DNA of 64,000 bases from the NCBI GenBank assembly GCA_000507305.1, contig DF239210.1:200255-264254 (forward strand), in the 5' to 3' direction. Source of the stretch: Breviolum minutum Mf 1.05b.01 (Eukaryota > Sar > Dinophyceae > Suessiales > Symbiodiniaceae). Every line of letters begins with the position of its first letter. The stretch's first letter is position 1. Shown piece by piece: positions 34,831 through 46,837 of this stretch. Under the pieces are notes generated by a model, which worked only from the letters and a program-made list of their open reading frames with translations, did not search any database and was not told the DNA's origin. Position numbers and translations under genes: made by a program.

Positions 34831-35092
34831 TCCCTATTGGTGCGTCTCAAACTTTCTTTGAAACTATGGACTGTACTCCAACTTGGGTAACCCATCATCA
34901 TTCAGCAACAAACATCTTATTTTTTCGAGGTCAGGATACATCCCTTAGCCTATGGGATGAGTGGGTGCCGATTTTGAGCCATAATTTAGCTGACCTTATG
35001 GAACCAAAATGTTGGACACAAAAACTGCCACGATTTGCTCAAAATGCTTGGACAAAATTTCAACAAGGTGATTGAAAATTGTGATTTATTTT

Positions 35093-35202
35093 CCCCAAAA
35101 AACTAACAGTTCGCCTCCTAAAAATTGACCTCTCCAAAAAAGAAGTACAGTAGTCTCCTAACCACCAATTTTCAGGGCCTTATGTCAGTTTCAGGGAGGG
35201 TA
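35093..35202. mobile_element. Miniature element, family 1 copy
   Basis: It starts with CCAAAAAACTAACAG and ends TGTCAGTTTCAGGGAGGGTA. A related copy starts near 24528 (CCCAAAAAACTAACATATCC). Confidence 0.5.
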
Positions 35203-35256
35203 CCATCATTGAAAGATAACAAAAAATCGCCTCAAACGAATCCAAGAGGCGCAAAC

Positions 35257-38200
35257 CCGCGCCTGTGCTGCCTGCACTGCCTGCGCTTTTCGCAGGCGCC
35301 TGGAGTGAAGGGATTCACGGCGGAGAAAATCTGAACCATTTCAGAGAGTCAGACATGATATTTGGCGGGTTTGGGGTTGTTAAACGGTATCAATAAGTAT
35401 ATTCAACATGATGGAATATACACAAACATACACAACTATAAGCATATTAGTATTATTCATGGTCTTTTCTTCATTATAGCTGAGCAGTGACATCTTCGAT
35501 GGCAGCCTTGGCATACATACCTTCATGATCCCAACAGTTGGGGATCAGTGGTGGCCACTCAAAAACCAGGATACCAGGTATGTATGAAATGATACCTAGT
35601 TACCGTTCCCTCGGCTACCAATCATTTAAGAAAGAGCTGGTCTACTGGCCCGTCATCCACCCTCCTACCAAATGATTTTTTACCTATGCGGAAAGTCGTG
35701 TTTGAAACCACTTCGGAGGGGCTGGCAATCGTTTCCAGGACAATTCCATGTAATTGTGCCATCTGGTTGCACAGATGCTGCAAAATGTCCATCCGTTTTA
35801 TCAGCCTCCCTTACTAAACAAACTTTGGGAATTGCCGGAATTTGTCATGTACTCTTTATCTACCAGCATCAGTTTCCCTCAACAAAAACAAAAACGCCTG
35901 GGCAGCATCTCTTCGAGCTAAAGTAGCACAAGTCGAGACTTCCTGAAGTGAGAAGTTTCCACTCCAAATGTTTTGGTAAGACTTCACCATGCTGGTGGAT
36001 CTGTGGATCTGATTGGTGGATCTATGGATCTGATTGGCGGATCTGTGTGATCATTGGACAAGGTCACCTATCCAAAATGTAGCATTTCAAAGATGAACAT
36101 GTAAAGTGTGTGCCAGGTGCAAAAACCAGCTTCATCTGCAAGTAGATAGGGTCAAATTCAAGCAAGGTCATTCAGAATCCCCTGTAAAAGCAGCTGTTTT
36201 TTTAGGGGGAAGTTGTTGGACCCAGAGTGGTGTGTTTGACCAAAAGGCGAGATGGAAGATTGAAAATGGGGTGGCACCTTCCTTCCAAATATAGTCTTGA
36301 AGCCTAGTGCAGGTTTGCATATATTTTCTTTACACTGCATACATCATACATTGCACAACAATAGAGTTAATACTTATCAATACATGATAATAACACCAAG
36401 AGCAATAATGCCGTACATAGTGAATATCATAACAACACATGCGATCTCGATAGAAATGTTGTCCTTCGACACGAAACATCACCCAGTCCCTGACAGCTAA
36501 TTGGGTCCTCTGGTTCCGGCGGCAGCCATAAACTTTGCCTCATGGAGATGCTGTAGCTCTATTGGTTTTGGGGACCCATGTTCCACCAGGAACCTGCGAT
36601 TGAAACAAAGGTAAATATAGTGTGAATCATTTCGCTAATTCACACGTGACAGGGGGCAAGTTGTCAGTCTGTTGCAATTGGCTTTTCTATTGCTACACCA
36701 GTGTGCGGAAGTCTTTGTTTTGGAAATCTTTACGTCATAGGAAGCCCAAAAACGGTTCCAAAAATGTATACAACTTGCTGATTATCATAAATCCAACTAA
36801 TTACTGTCTTCAGTGAATCTGTGACCCTAGCAAACTTTAGCTCAGCCATATGATCCCTGGTACATACAACCGTTTGAACTCGAGTCGCCCGACGGATTTG
36901 TGGCAAAAGACGAGTCTTGAGTCGCCTTGAGTCTTGCACACGCGAAGGATGCCAAGGTACATCATCAGTCATATATTATTGCCAGCGCAAATAATGCCAC
37001 AAATTGTAGGGCCAAGTATATACTCCCAAAAATAATAACAAGCTACATGCACCTCAAGCATGATCTCCCCATGTATTGGCGACTTATTGTAATTATAGAA
37101 CCGCCAATATAAACACTGCTGGATATTCACTAAGTATTCACCTTTTCTTTCGACAGATTGGCACCTGAGCTTTCAAATGGTCGCCCATCTTGCCCACCTG
37201 ACAGGGGCACCGGCCAATGGAATGGATCTACGTTAAACTGGCACCCGTCGTCGCCATCTTTCGCTGCCTCTCGACGTAGATCTTGCAGCTGACCTTTAGG
37301 GTTGCAGCTGCAGATGCGGATTGACTGCGGAACAAATATATTGTACATGACATGAAAGTTGATATCGATGCACATCTCTCCCTTTATGTAAATACATTAT
37401 ATACTATTGCAATATGCATGTCTTGCATACTCCCTGCACTCAATTGTATTGATGATAAATGGGGTAAAAAATGAGACGACTGGCGTGTCTCAGCACTGTC
37501 ATACGCAAAAATAAGACATCAACTAAGCATTCAAAAGTACACCACGCTGGGAAAAGAAATGCACACACTGCTATCGTGGACATGTGTATCACACATATAA
37601 AATCTATATATATAATTACAATCATGCATATGTTTCGGATTTATCAACACTAAAACAAGATGCCCCATGCAATATCTCATACGTCACAAACATGAATGGA
37701 CAGTGATAAAACCATGTTTCAACGAATGGGTACACGGTACAGGTGATTTAGACTGCATGCTGTTTGCACTGACAAATATTTTCATATGTTCACATATCAC
37801 ATGATTATTCAGTTTCACTTGAACCTTTGGTGCCGCTATAATTCAAATTGTCTAAGTAATCCAAAGACATAGTTTATCCAACAAGTCATCCGAGCTGTCT
37901 AATGTCGTCAATGTTTCAAGTCAATGTCGTAAATTCAGGTTCATTGCGGAGGACTTTCACGCCTCGCCTACTTTCCAACCAAGAATTCAGATTCCCATAG
38001 ATTTCCCAAATAATCAGAATTACCTCTCGAAGTAGGATTCCCTCCAGCATATCAGAATGATTGTCCCACTGGTCTTTGGATGCCTGAAGATTTTCCCTTT
38101 CTTGGTTGAGTAGGCTTTTGTGCAAATCTATTTGTACATACTACGTACGTAGTCCCAACTATTTCTCGGTTCCCAGGCGGTCTGTAGCACCAGTGTCTGA

Positions 38201-39486
38201 AGTCTCTGCAACCTTGGTGTCCAAGGGACCATAAAACCCCAGCAAACGGGGACCTGTGGCTTGAAGTATTACTGTCAGTATATGTGCAGGAAACCAGTTT
38301 AACAGTTTGGAATCACAAATCAGACCTGGTCATCTTAGCATTTCAACCATTCCAATTCGTCAAATTTGAGCGCAATCATCTTCAGCCACAGGTGTATCTC
38401 ACCTATCTGCAGACCTATGGAATCATGCAGGGGCTACGTTAGTTTGCGGGAAGGGATCTAGAGTTATCATCTAAGTTGAAAGTGGCTGAGAGAGGCACCA
38501 TATCCTATCACTAACAATGTTGTTGAATATATTGAATATGGTAATCACTGATCACATATAATAGAACCTGCAAATTCCCACTAGCACCTGCTGTTCATAC
38601 GTGTATGAACATATGAGTACATAGTGTACAAGTATATACCTTTGTTTTTATAGACTCTACATTTGTCACAGTAGTAGTCGTGGTTGTACCCACTTGGCAT
38701 TGTTCCAATCAAATTGGAGCTCATAAACCTCGGAGAATTAATCACTCCCTGCATGAATGGATATACATGGCACGTTTGGGAGGTGAAGTCAATCATATCA
38801 TGGGGTCCTGGCCATCCGGCCCATTCTCACGGGGCTCCTAGCAGCCCAATCACATAGGGTGGCCACTTCTCTCTTGAGACGATGCAACCTGTGAGAAATA
38901 AACATCTGAAGAAAATCAGCCCGCCAGGATCCCAATGCACCAAAGCAAACAACTATTGGAGACTCCATACAAACCGCCGGTATATTGAGCCTAATGGTCT
39001 TGACAGATGCAAGGAGTCGGACAACCCCCCGCACCCACAAAGGCACTGCCTTGAAATACAGCAGAACTTCCTTACTAGCTTTGACTGTTTGTTGATCTAC
39101 AACTTTCACTCAAAACATCTTATATGAACAACCGGTAACGGAAATATATACTGCAATATGAAACTATCATCTTGAGCAAGGTAACTATCGTTGAACACAA
39201 CTGTCAATTGCAATAGTTCGTACTTTTGGAATTAGGTCGAAATATCTACCAAGCTTTGACTATATAACATCGGCAGAACAAAATCTCCCGTCTGACCCAC
39301 TTTGCTTGTAAAAGATCTGAACAAATAGTAATCCATGACTCACTAGGCCAGTAGGTTCTGAAGTTTACAGTCTGTAATTGAAACCCTATATGTTACATCT
39401 TTCATTTTTCTTACTTAAAGAGGTTATTCCCCCGCCCCCAAAATAAAAGAAAACAGATCTGTTCCATTTCTTCATGGGGGAAAAAA

Positions 39487-39518
<32 letters not shown>

Positions 39519-42500
39519 GCAACAACAGCAACAACAACAACAACACACCCAAATCTTCATCTTCGGATCTTCGGCACCTTGCAGGTGCTGGTTCTGGCCG
39601 CCCTGACGACAAAGCTGACTCTCATTCCCCTGGACTCCTTGGACAACGAACCTCCTAGAACTTGATGGATTCTACTACTAAAAATAAATGTGCTGGTCAA
39701 CTGCAAGCTATGCAATCTTCTGAGATAAAAGTCAGTATTCTTTGAAACATGCCAAAAACATGACATTTATTCTCACTAACCAGTTGAAACCATTGTCAGA
39801 TAATCCGGGTTGGTAAGCTTGGTCAAATGCCTAGACCGATGCTTAGCCGATCTGAATGAACTATGACCAATACCAAAAGTGCCAACCTCAAAAAGAAAAC
39901 AGCTGCAGCTAGTCGAAAGCATGCGCTCCTTCCCATCCAAAAACCTACACGATGCCTTCAAGTTGGGTTCATAGAGGATTGCACCACATATCCTCTTTCA
40001 CCTGCTTAACAAGGCCTAGTGTCACCGTATAAAACCGATGTCAGCCCAGACTGAGCATGAGCCTCGCAATGTGAGGACACCCTCCTGGCTGGTAGGCGTC
40101 CACAAGCTGCAAATAAATAATATAAATGCATGCATATACGACGTCACAACCTGCAAAAACTTGGAAAACAACACTCTTTGACTCGTTGATGTCCACATGA
40201 AACAATCAGTTGTATGCAATTGTTGGTTTCTTTCCACTTGACAAACATGGATGTTCATTGCATGTTTTCCTCGAAGAGGGTCCATTTTGATGGGTGGCTC
40301 AATTAGTGGCCCCAAAGCAACTCCCTGAATATGAACAAAAAACGGAACATCAAAAAGCATCAAAAAGTACTAAGCTAACACAAACACATGCAACCACAAC
40401 ACACCTCTCTACCCATGAATTGGCTCGAACTTAGACTGCTCATAATGGGAATTCTGCAATTTCATCAAAATTCAGCCGTAGATCCGGGGTCGACTCATCC
40501 ATACCTTATCCAAGAAAACAGACAAAACACCAGGTCGTTCAGTGCTTCATCCCACAGCAACAAAAGCAACAGTGTTGAACGCCACCTGTCGTGCCGCAGC
40601 TCGAAAGCGCTCGCGTGCTGCTGCAACGTCCAAGTCCTATGATGTTGCTGATGATTCTGGTGGGCCACTGATGGGTACCAAAAAAGGGTTGAGTATCATG
40701 GTATCATATGGTATCATCGTGGTTGGTCTGGTTGTCAATAACCAGCTTTTTACATGATGTTGGATGATTTGGTGTGATGTTTTCAAACTGGAAACAGAGA
40801 GACCGGGCAGCAATGCAACTTGAATCCGTTTCTGCAAGAGAAGTCGGCATGAAAGAATCATGTGCTGCGACCATAAGGTTTGATGGACGATGCGGTGTCC
40901 TCCACATCGACCCTTGCAAAGCCGGCAGCCAACAAGTCGCATAGAGACCTCGAGATGAACAACGAAGTCAGCAAACGAAAACGGCGCTTGTTTAAATGAC
41001 TACTACGTATAAAAGACAATGCGAATGCATAGACAACACATAGACTTACATGTGAAAAATATTGAAAAACAATGTCATACAAAACTGAAAAAGCCAGAAA
41101 AGTGATCTGTCAGTATGATGACCCCTCCAAGTCGATCGAGGGACAGCAACCATACTTCGTCCATGGTCATTGGATGGATAACAGTATTGGTTTCATATCA
41201 AAGAAAACTAAAAAACTTGATGACAAGAATCAATTACTATGTTACTATATAGTGCACATGAAAATAGTATACCACCAACCGGCCACACAGCAAATCACAG
41301 GTTTAACATCGACCCCATCCTTTCTATGAAAGACTTGCCACCAGCCATTCACGGGTTGCCTGCACATCTGCTCCTATAGCGTCTCAGTGATAAAATCCAA
41401 CATTTGTATGCATTTACTTGAAAGTTTCAATAAAGGTTGGTGTCAGCTTCGAAACAAGTCCAAAAAAAGGGGTAAATTCATGTGAATCAAATGCAGATGT
41501 TAAGCACTTCAACTATATTTGTGATATTTATACCCAGACATGAAAATAATTAACATCCAAATTGTACCGTTATTCCTTTGTAGATCTGACTTTAGCATCC
41601 TGTTTCTGGAATTTTCCGAGAACATCTTAGGTCCATACCCCGGCAATGCTGAGGCTTTCTGTGTTGGCTTCTCAGACGTGTCCTGAAACGAAACAGCCTG
41701 AAGTCTGCTGATGTCAAATCTTTTAGGTTACCTACAGCTCAAGTAGATCACTCTACTTGGTAGATACATCTACACACACTGAACACCCTGTTGTGAAATC
41801 AAAACTATGAACATCTTGATTCAAAATCTTTCTATATAGCACAAGGTTTCCGTTGGTGTGGAGTCACTTGATGTTTATGTAACCGGCCTATGGCAACCTC
41901 TTAGAGGATCATCCCATTTAGGAAGTGTTGATAATACTTCTGTACTTTTACAACCTGGAAAACTAATATAGAACGGAACCTGAAAATCAACCCCTTGAAG
42001 GAAACTCATCTACAAAACATCTTTTTGGGGTTCCACATCCTGGAATTTCATGTCCACCAAATTTTACTGAAAAAAATCCCTCAAAGTCACGGTACGTTCC
42101 CAACAAAATGCAGCCAACCACCATCATCGCCCTTTGACATCACCCAATGTATCCTCCTCTCCGGCTGCGGCATCTCGATCCTGGAGCGATGGAAATTCAA
42201 TCGCAGTCATTTCAACAGCAGGGTGTGTCCGCAACGATAGTGTGTGATAGTATAGCCAGTACTACCTGGAGACCTTACAACAACAATACACTCACACCTA
42301 AATCAATGGCGACCTGAGGTCAAGTAGGGTCTCTCCTGATGGGTCCCTACAAATGTCGAATGATTGAGTTTGAACCTGCTTAAACATTCGATTTGCCACC
42401 AGCCACACATAAAACATCATAAAACTCTCCAATTTGTTGCATGAGATACGGCAATCTGACTGGCTGCATGACACCTCCCTCTGTGGTCTCACATTGCTGT

Positions 42501-43853
42501 CTCCTTGGTCTCACCATCCCATTGCTCACTGCCCTGTGCGATTGGTTGCGGCGAGGCTGCGGCTTTGACGGAAAAATTAAATAAAAATCTATATAGAGTT
42601 GCTCAATTTTGAGGCAAATCCCAAGGAAATATATGTTCATGTACCAAAACCAAGGTAGTAGCAAGACCCCCAAGTGATATTATGTACTTGCTTGTACTAT
42701 CCAAAATCAATGGGATGGCCTTGACCCACCAGAAAATGAAACATGTTCATGTTGCCTGCTAGGTACTAGAAGCAGTTCTCAGAAAAGGAATGGGTATTTT
42801 AGGACCAATTTCACCACGAAGCAGTTCTTGGTCAAGCAGTTTGCATAGATGAAACACATCAATTACTTGGAAAATCTAATTCAAATGTCTCAAATGAAGG
42901 AGAGCTTGGCTTAGCTTCTAATGCTCATATCTTCAGATGCTAGAATGACAACACTGCAGTACACCCAGATTGTTTGCATATAGATTTATAAACATTCAAA
43001 ACTGTGCCATCCAAATCACCCTGAAACAGACAAGAAAGTACTTGACTTTCAAGCGTTAGGTTTTTCATATCTGCTGTGCTTCAAAGCATCAGAAAGTTGG
43101 GGAGCTTTTGGAAGAATCAAACACGAATGGAAAACTTGAAATGGAAAACTCTACATAAAAAAAAAAAACAAAGCCCCAACAAACCTTGGTGTTGTCTGCT
43201 TCGGTTGTCAACAAATTGCTGAGACCCTTCGGGGCCAGGTAAACACACCAAATTGTAAATCATATATCACTATAATCATAGGTAAGTTTTCTCAAATAAC
43301 TTCCATCAAACATTGAACATATTTCCTTCACAACTTGCCCAACCAACTTCCCAGCCCCGCCGAGTCCAAGGTATCGGAGTCTAAGATCACAGCATCACCC
43401 AAACCTGCCAGATTTGGTGTGCCAAGATTCGTTTTTGGATGGAAAAACTCAGGTAAGTTTCGGACTTGTGAACTTGGAATAGTACTTATACTTATCATAC
43501 TATTGATGTTTTTTTAGAACTTTGGCGAACAGCAGTTGAGATACAGTGTATGAACAAAAGATGGGAGATTCATGGAGAATCTCCAACTAAACTACTGGAG
43601 GATTTCTTCCATCAACAGTATATCTAATACTTCCCATAATTCCTAAACCTGGGCTCGAACTCAAGATAAAGGGCCCCCCCTTATCCATTCATGGACCGGG
43701 AAAGATGAAAAAGTGTGAATCCAGTGCAGGTGCCCGTTGGTGTCGAACTGCTTGGAACTCCAGTGTGGAATTCTTGAACTTGGTATTCCAGCTTTCCAGT
43801 TCAGAATTGGCGGCGTTCCAATGCATCGGGGATACACGGTGTTCTGATGTTTT
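35257..43853 (-). CDS. Coiled-coil gene(s): about 14 short exons
   Basis: Exons in transcription order, each with an AG acceptor: 43853-43734 (KTSEHRVSPMHW..ELESWNTKFKNSTLEFQAV), 43404-43351 (GLGDAVILDSDTLDSAGL), 43226-43185 (GLSNLLTTEADNTK), 42562-42515 (AASPQPIAQGSEQWD), 42180-42144 (DRDAAAGEEDTL), 41682-41639 (DTSEKPTQKASALP), 40636-40586 (DLDVAAARERFRAAARQ), 39654-39578 (GNESQLCRQGGQNQHLQ), 38888-38821 (LHRLKREVATLCDW), 38127-38024 (LHKSLLNQERENLQASKDQW..MLEGILLRE), 37293-37165 (GQLQDLRREAAKDGDDGCQF), 36932-36868 (DSRRLKTRLLPQIRRATR), 36558-36508 (LQHLHEAKFMAAAGTR) and 35299-35257 (RLRKAQAVQAAQAR). Coiled-coil segments alternate with acidic or Ser/Pro linkers, as in large cytoskeletal or Golgi tether proteins. 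Individual exons are plausible; joining them all into one gene is inference. Confidence 0.5.
35993..36050. repeat. Tandem repeat (GGTGGATCTGTGGATCTGAT)
   Basis: Two and a half imperfect copies of a unit of about 24 bases rich in GGATCT. Confidence 0.8.
39489..39545. repeat. (AAC)n microsatellite
   Basis: About 18 AAC/CAA triplets, interrupted twice by AGC, lying just 3' of the coiled-coil exon 39654-39578. Confidence 0.95.
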
Positions 43854-44204
43854 CTCCAAGATACTTTTGAACCCCTTAGAACTGAACCCTGAAAGTTCAG
43901 CAGCCGATGATGTGCTCAACATCTGAAGGCGTTATAACCATGTTTCTGCAAGGGATTCCAAATGGCCAGCATTGCAACTTGCATCATTCCGCTCAACAGC
44001 TGGTGGAGATTCTACTGAGCAGAAGTTGTTGCGGACACTACCCCCCCCTCTGTGAGCCTTTACATTTCTAGTGCTTCATGGAGATAGCTTTGTTCATCTA
44101 ATACCAGGATTCCATGAAACTCTTACAGTACGTGATGCAGATCCTAACCTTGGTTTCGAACTCATTTTGGACTGGCAGAGCCGCACTCGCTTCACGTTTC
44201 GTAT

Positions 44205-45746
44205 TCAAATCACATCAGAAAGTTTGGTCAGTGGATCTGCTCGGCTGCTTGAAGCAAACAACTGACCGTCAGGCAAGACCATATCAAATAATTTAAGACT
44301 CTTGGAACTGGTGTTCAATTCACGCGCCACCCGCCCGCAAATGTCTGCTGCCCTGTCAGACTTTCGCGCCTTCAAACGCAACACTTCATGCCCGTCCAAT
44401 CCAAGGCATGATACAATGACGGCATCACCTTCGCAAGCAAACTCAAGTTGCAAGACTTGACGTGTCACAAGGCTAACGTAGCAGTGGCCTGACTCAAGGG
44501 GCGGAATCTCGCACTTCCATTGCAAATTGCAATCACAAGCCACAGCCTGGCCATCACTTCTGAGAAGAACTGTATGATCTCCGCCTGCCGATACCTGCGT
44601 GTATGAGATTCCTTCATCCAAGGGCGGAATCTCGCACTGCCCACGGTAATTCTCGCCACCACAAGCCACAGCCTGGCCATCACTTCTGAGAAGAACTGTA
44701 TGATCTCCGCCTGCCGATACCTGCGTGTATGAGATTCCTTCATCCAAGGGTGGAATCTGGCACTGCCCCAAGTCATCGCGACCACAAGCCACAGCCTGGC
44801 CATCACTTCTGAGAAGCACTGTATGATCTCCGCCTGCCGATACCTGCGTGTATGAGATTCCTTCATCCAAGGGTGGAATCTGGCACTGCCCCAAGTCATC
44901 GCGACCACAAGCCACAGCCTGGCCATCACTTCTGAGAAGCACTGTATCGATCTCCGCCTGCCGATACCTGGGTGTATGAAATTCCTTCATCCAAGGGCGG
45001 AATCTCGCACTGCCCCAAGTGATCGCGACCACAAGCCACAGCCTGGCCATCACTTCTGAGAAGTACTGTATGATGTTCGCCTGCCGATACCTGGGTGTAT
45101 GAAATTCCTTCATCCAAGGGCGGAATCTCGCACTGCCCACGGTAATTCTCGCCACCACAAGCCACAGCCTGGCCATCACTTCTGAGAAGAACTGTATGAT
45201 CTCCGCCTGCCGATACCTGCGTGTATGAGATTCCTTCATCCAAGGGTGGAATCTGGCACTGCCCCAAGTCATCGCGACCACAAGCCACAGCCTGGCCATC
45301 ACTTCTGAGAAGCACTGTATGATCTCCGCCTGCCGATACCTGGGTGTATGAAATTTCTTCATCCAAGGGCGGAATCTCGCACTGCCCACGGCAAAAACAC
45401 CACAATCCACAGCCTGGCCATCACTTCTGAGAAGCACTGTATGATCTCCGCCTGCCGATACCTGGGTGTATGAAATTCCTTCATCCAAGGGCGGAATCTC
45501 GCACTGCCCCAAGTATTTGCTACCACAAGTCGCAGCCTGGCCATCACTTCTGAGAAGAACTGTATGGCTTCTGCCTGCAGACACCATTCCGTGCACTCGG
45601 ACGTCAAGGATATGTCCTATATATTGGCAACGCTTGGTTTTGAGCCAAAGTTGCTTCAAGATTAAAAAGAAGTAATAATGAAATGCATGGAACATTGATA
45701 AGAATTGGCAGAAGAAATGCATGCTGTAATAAATTGCATGATACAA
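44205..45746 (-). CDS. RCC1-repeat protein with C-terminal ubiquitin-like domain, carrying compensating frameshifts
   Basis: A tandem array of about nine units of roughly 39 residues, GISYTQVSAGGDHTVLLRSD then GQAVACG..LGQCQIPPLDE, matching the RCC1 beta-propeller blade pattern. The C-terminal part (SCLGLDGHEVLRLKARKSD, VARELNTSSKSLKLF, VLPDGQLF) resembles a ubiquitin-like domain; it ends at a stop at 44205. The real start may be the Met at 45585-45587 (MVSAGRSHTVLL), since the sequence before it looks untranslated. Between about 45400 and 44946 the open frame is shifted and reads PWMKEFHTPRYRQAEI instead of the repeat. A 4-base loss near 45398 and a 1-base gain near 44948 account for this, and the true repeat continues in the next frame. 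Both frames lack stops because the unit is repeated. Either these are sequence errors or the protein has an aberrant middle. RCC1 proteins commonly regulate small GTPases or ubiquitin ligases. Confidence 0.75.
   Translation of the reverse strand: MYHAIYYSMHFFCQFLSMFHAFHYYFFLILKQLWLKTKRCQYIGHILDVRVHGMVSAGRSHTVLLRSDGQAATCGSKYLGQCEIPPLDEGISYTQVSAGGDHTVLLRSDGQAVDCGVFAVGSARFRPWMKKFHTPRYRQAEIIQCFSEVMARLWLVVAMTWGSARFHPWMKESHTRRYRQAEIIQFFSEVMARLWLVVARITVGSARFRPWMKEFHTPRYRQANIIQYFSEVMARLWLVVAITWGSARFRPWMKEFHTPRYRQAEIDTVLLRSDGQAVACGRDDLGQCQIPPLDEGISYTQVSAGGDHTVLLRSDGQAVACGRDDLGQCQIPPLDEGISYTQVSAGGDHTVLLRSDGQAVACGGENYRGQCEIPPLDEGISYTQVSAGGDHTVLLRSDGQAVACDCNLQWKCEIPPLESGHCYVSLVTRQVLQLEFACEGDAVIVSCLGLDGHEVLRLKARKSDRAADICGRVARELNTSSKSLKLFDMVLPDGQLFASSSRADPLTKLSDVI
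45640..45654 (-). other. Possible relict spliced-leader sequence before the RCC1 gene
   Basis: The minus strand reads GCAACTTTGGCTCAA, matching the 3' part of the dinoflagellate spliced leader (GCCATTTTGGCTCAA) at 13 of 15 positions, 53 bases before the candidate start at 45587. Such relicts mark genes re-inserted from trans-spliced mRNA. The match is short and could be chance. Confidence 0.3.
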
Positions 45747-46119
45747 ACACGCAGGTATGTATGCTAGGTTAGATGCTTGAATGCCACTTGCTAAAAAGCT
45801 TCAACTGCAAATCCCGCTGACAAATTCAGCTTCTATTGAGGAAAAAAGAGCCCGACAAGCTGCAAATCTGGCGGCACACTTACAGAAATCTTGTTGTCGC
45901 CGTCAATGGCAACACTGGTTGAAAAGCATTGGGTAGGGGTTTCACTTTAGTTGAAAATTACTTGTCATGTCATGTCCTAGGTGGGCGGGGCACGGGAGTA
46001 AAATACGCATGATCAATTCTTAACTAATACACCTGAAAGGGATCCAAAGGGTACTATATATATCTACATTCGCCATGGCCATATCCGCAAAGCCACTCTC
46101 CATTCGCCCCCGATCCAAC

Positions 46120-46837
46120 CTTCCAACCATGCAGCGCGTTGCTGCAGCAAAGTTTGAATGTCCGGCGCAAAGAAACCAGGTCTCAGCGCAGCGCTGTTGA
46201 GAAAAAGGACTTTGATATGTGGATCCTACGATGTGCGTGATATGTAGATTGATCTTGGCATACTCTGGATACACGCATGTATATACATATATATTTAAAG
46301 AGAGAGAGAGAGAGGGATTATATAGTAGATATACATTTACTACATAACCAATCATAACCATATAAGTCGCATGTATGGTATTCGTGCCATGATGATCAAA
46401 AACAACTATGACTTCTCTGATTTTGTTTGGGCAAAGTTGACTTCACCTATAGAATCATGTTTCTAGTGTCATCCTGACACAAACCTATGGAGATACACAG
46501 CTACCCTGAGGCTTGATTCTGTAGCTGCCTTGGTGGCATAGTTTAAGGCCAGCACATATCCCTTGCAATTAGTTTTGAGGAACTTCAAGTACCACAATAA
46601 GGGGAATCTGGGATTGGATGATGGATAGTCAAGATTCTTCATCATCCCAAACACTTGTACACCCCTTACAAATAGAATATATATGTGTATATATGTTTAT
46701 ATCTATGTTTACGTGTATATAAATATATATATATATGTGAGCTTTCCTGCCTTTTATAGATCTGGCACCATAGATCCAAATCCAATCCTGACGCCAAGAA
46801 GCTTGGATCCAGCGGCCGCCATCTTTGGACGGGACTT
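46120..46837 (-). CDS. Candidate exons upstream of the RCC1 gene
   Basis: Exon 46837-46788 reads VPSKDGGRWIQASWRQ (acceptor CCAAG, donor GATTGG). A second at about 46563-46511 may read GYVLALNYATKAATESSLR. Exon 46193-46120 reads AALRPGFFAPDIQ then TLLQQRAAWLE (acceptor CAACAG, donor GTTGGA). The last has coiled-coil character and could belong to the same gene as the 35-44 kb cluster, which would make the RCC1 gene nested in its intron. Confidence 0.4.
46299..46314. repeat. (AG)n microsatellite
   Basis: About eight AG dinucleotides in non-coding sequence. Confidence 0.85.

Noticed and set aside
39489..39545. Regular triplets considered as a CRISPR-like or tandem array.
   Set aside because: It is a simple AAC microsatellite with no spacers. 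No CRISPR array was seen anywhere.
46798..46824. AAGCTTGGATCC followed by AGCGGCCGC looks like a cloning polylinker (HindIII, BamHI, NotI).
   Set aside because: It lies within a good coding exon candidate (KDGGRWIQASWRQ) with native flanks on both sides, so it is most likely chance.
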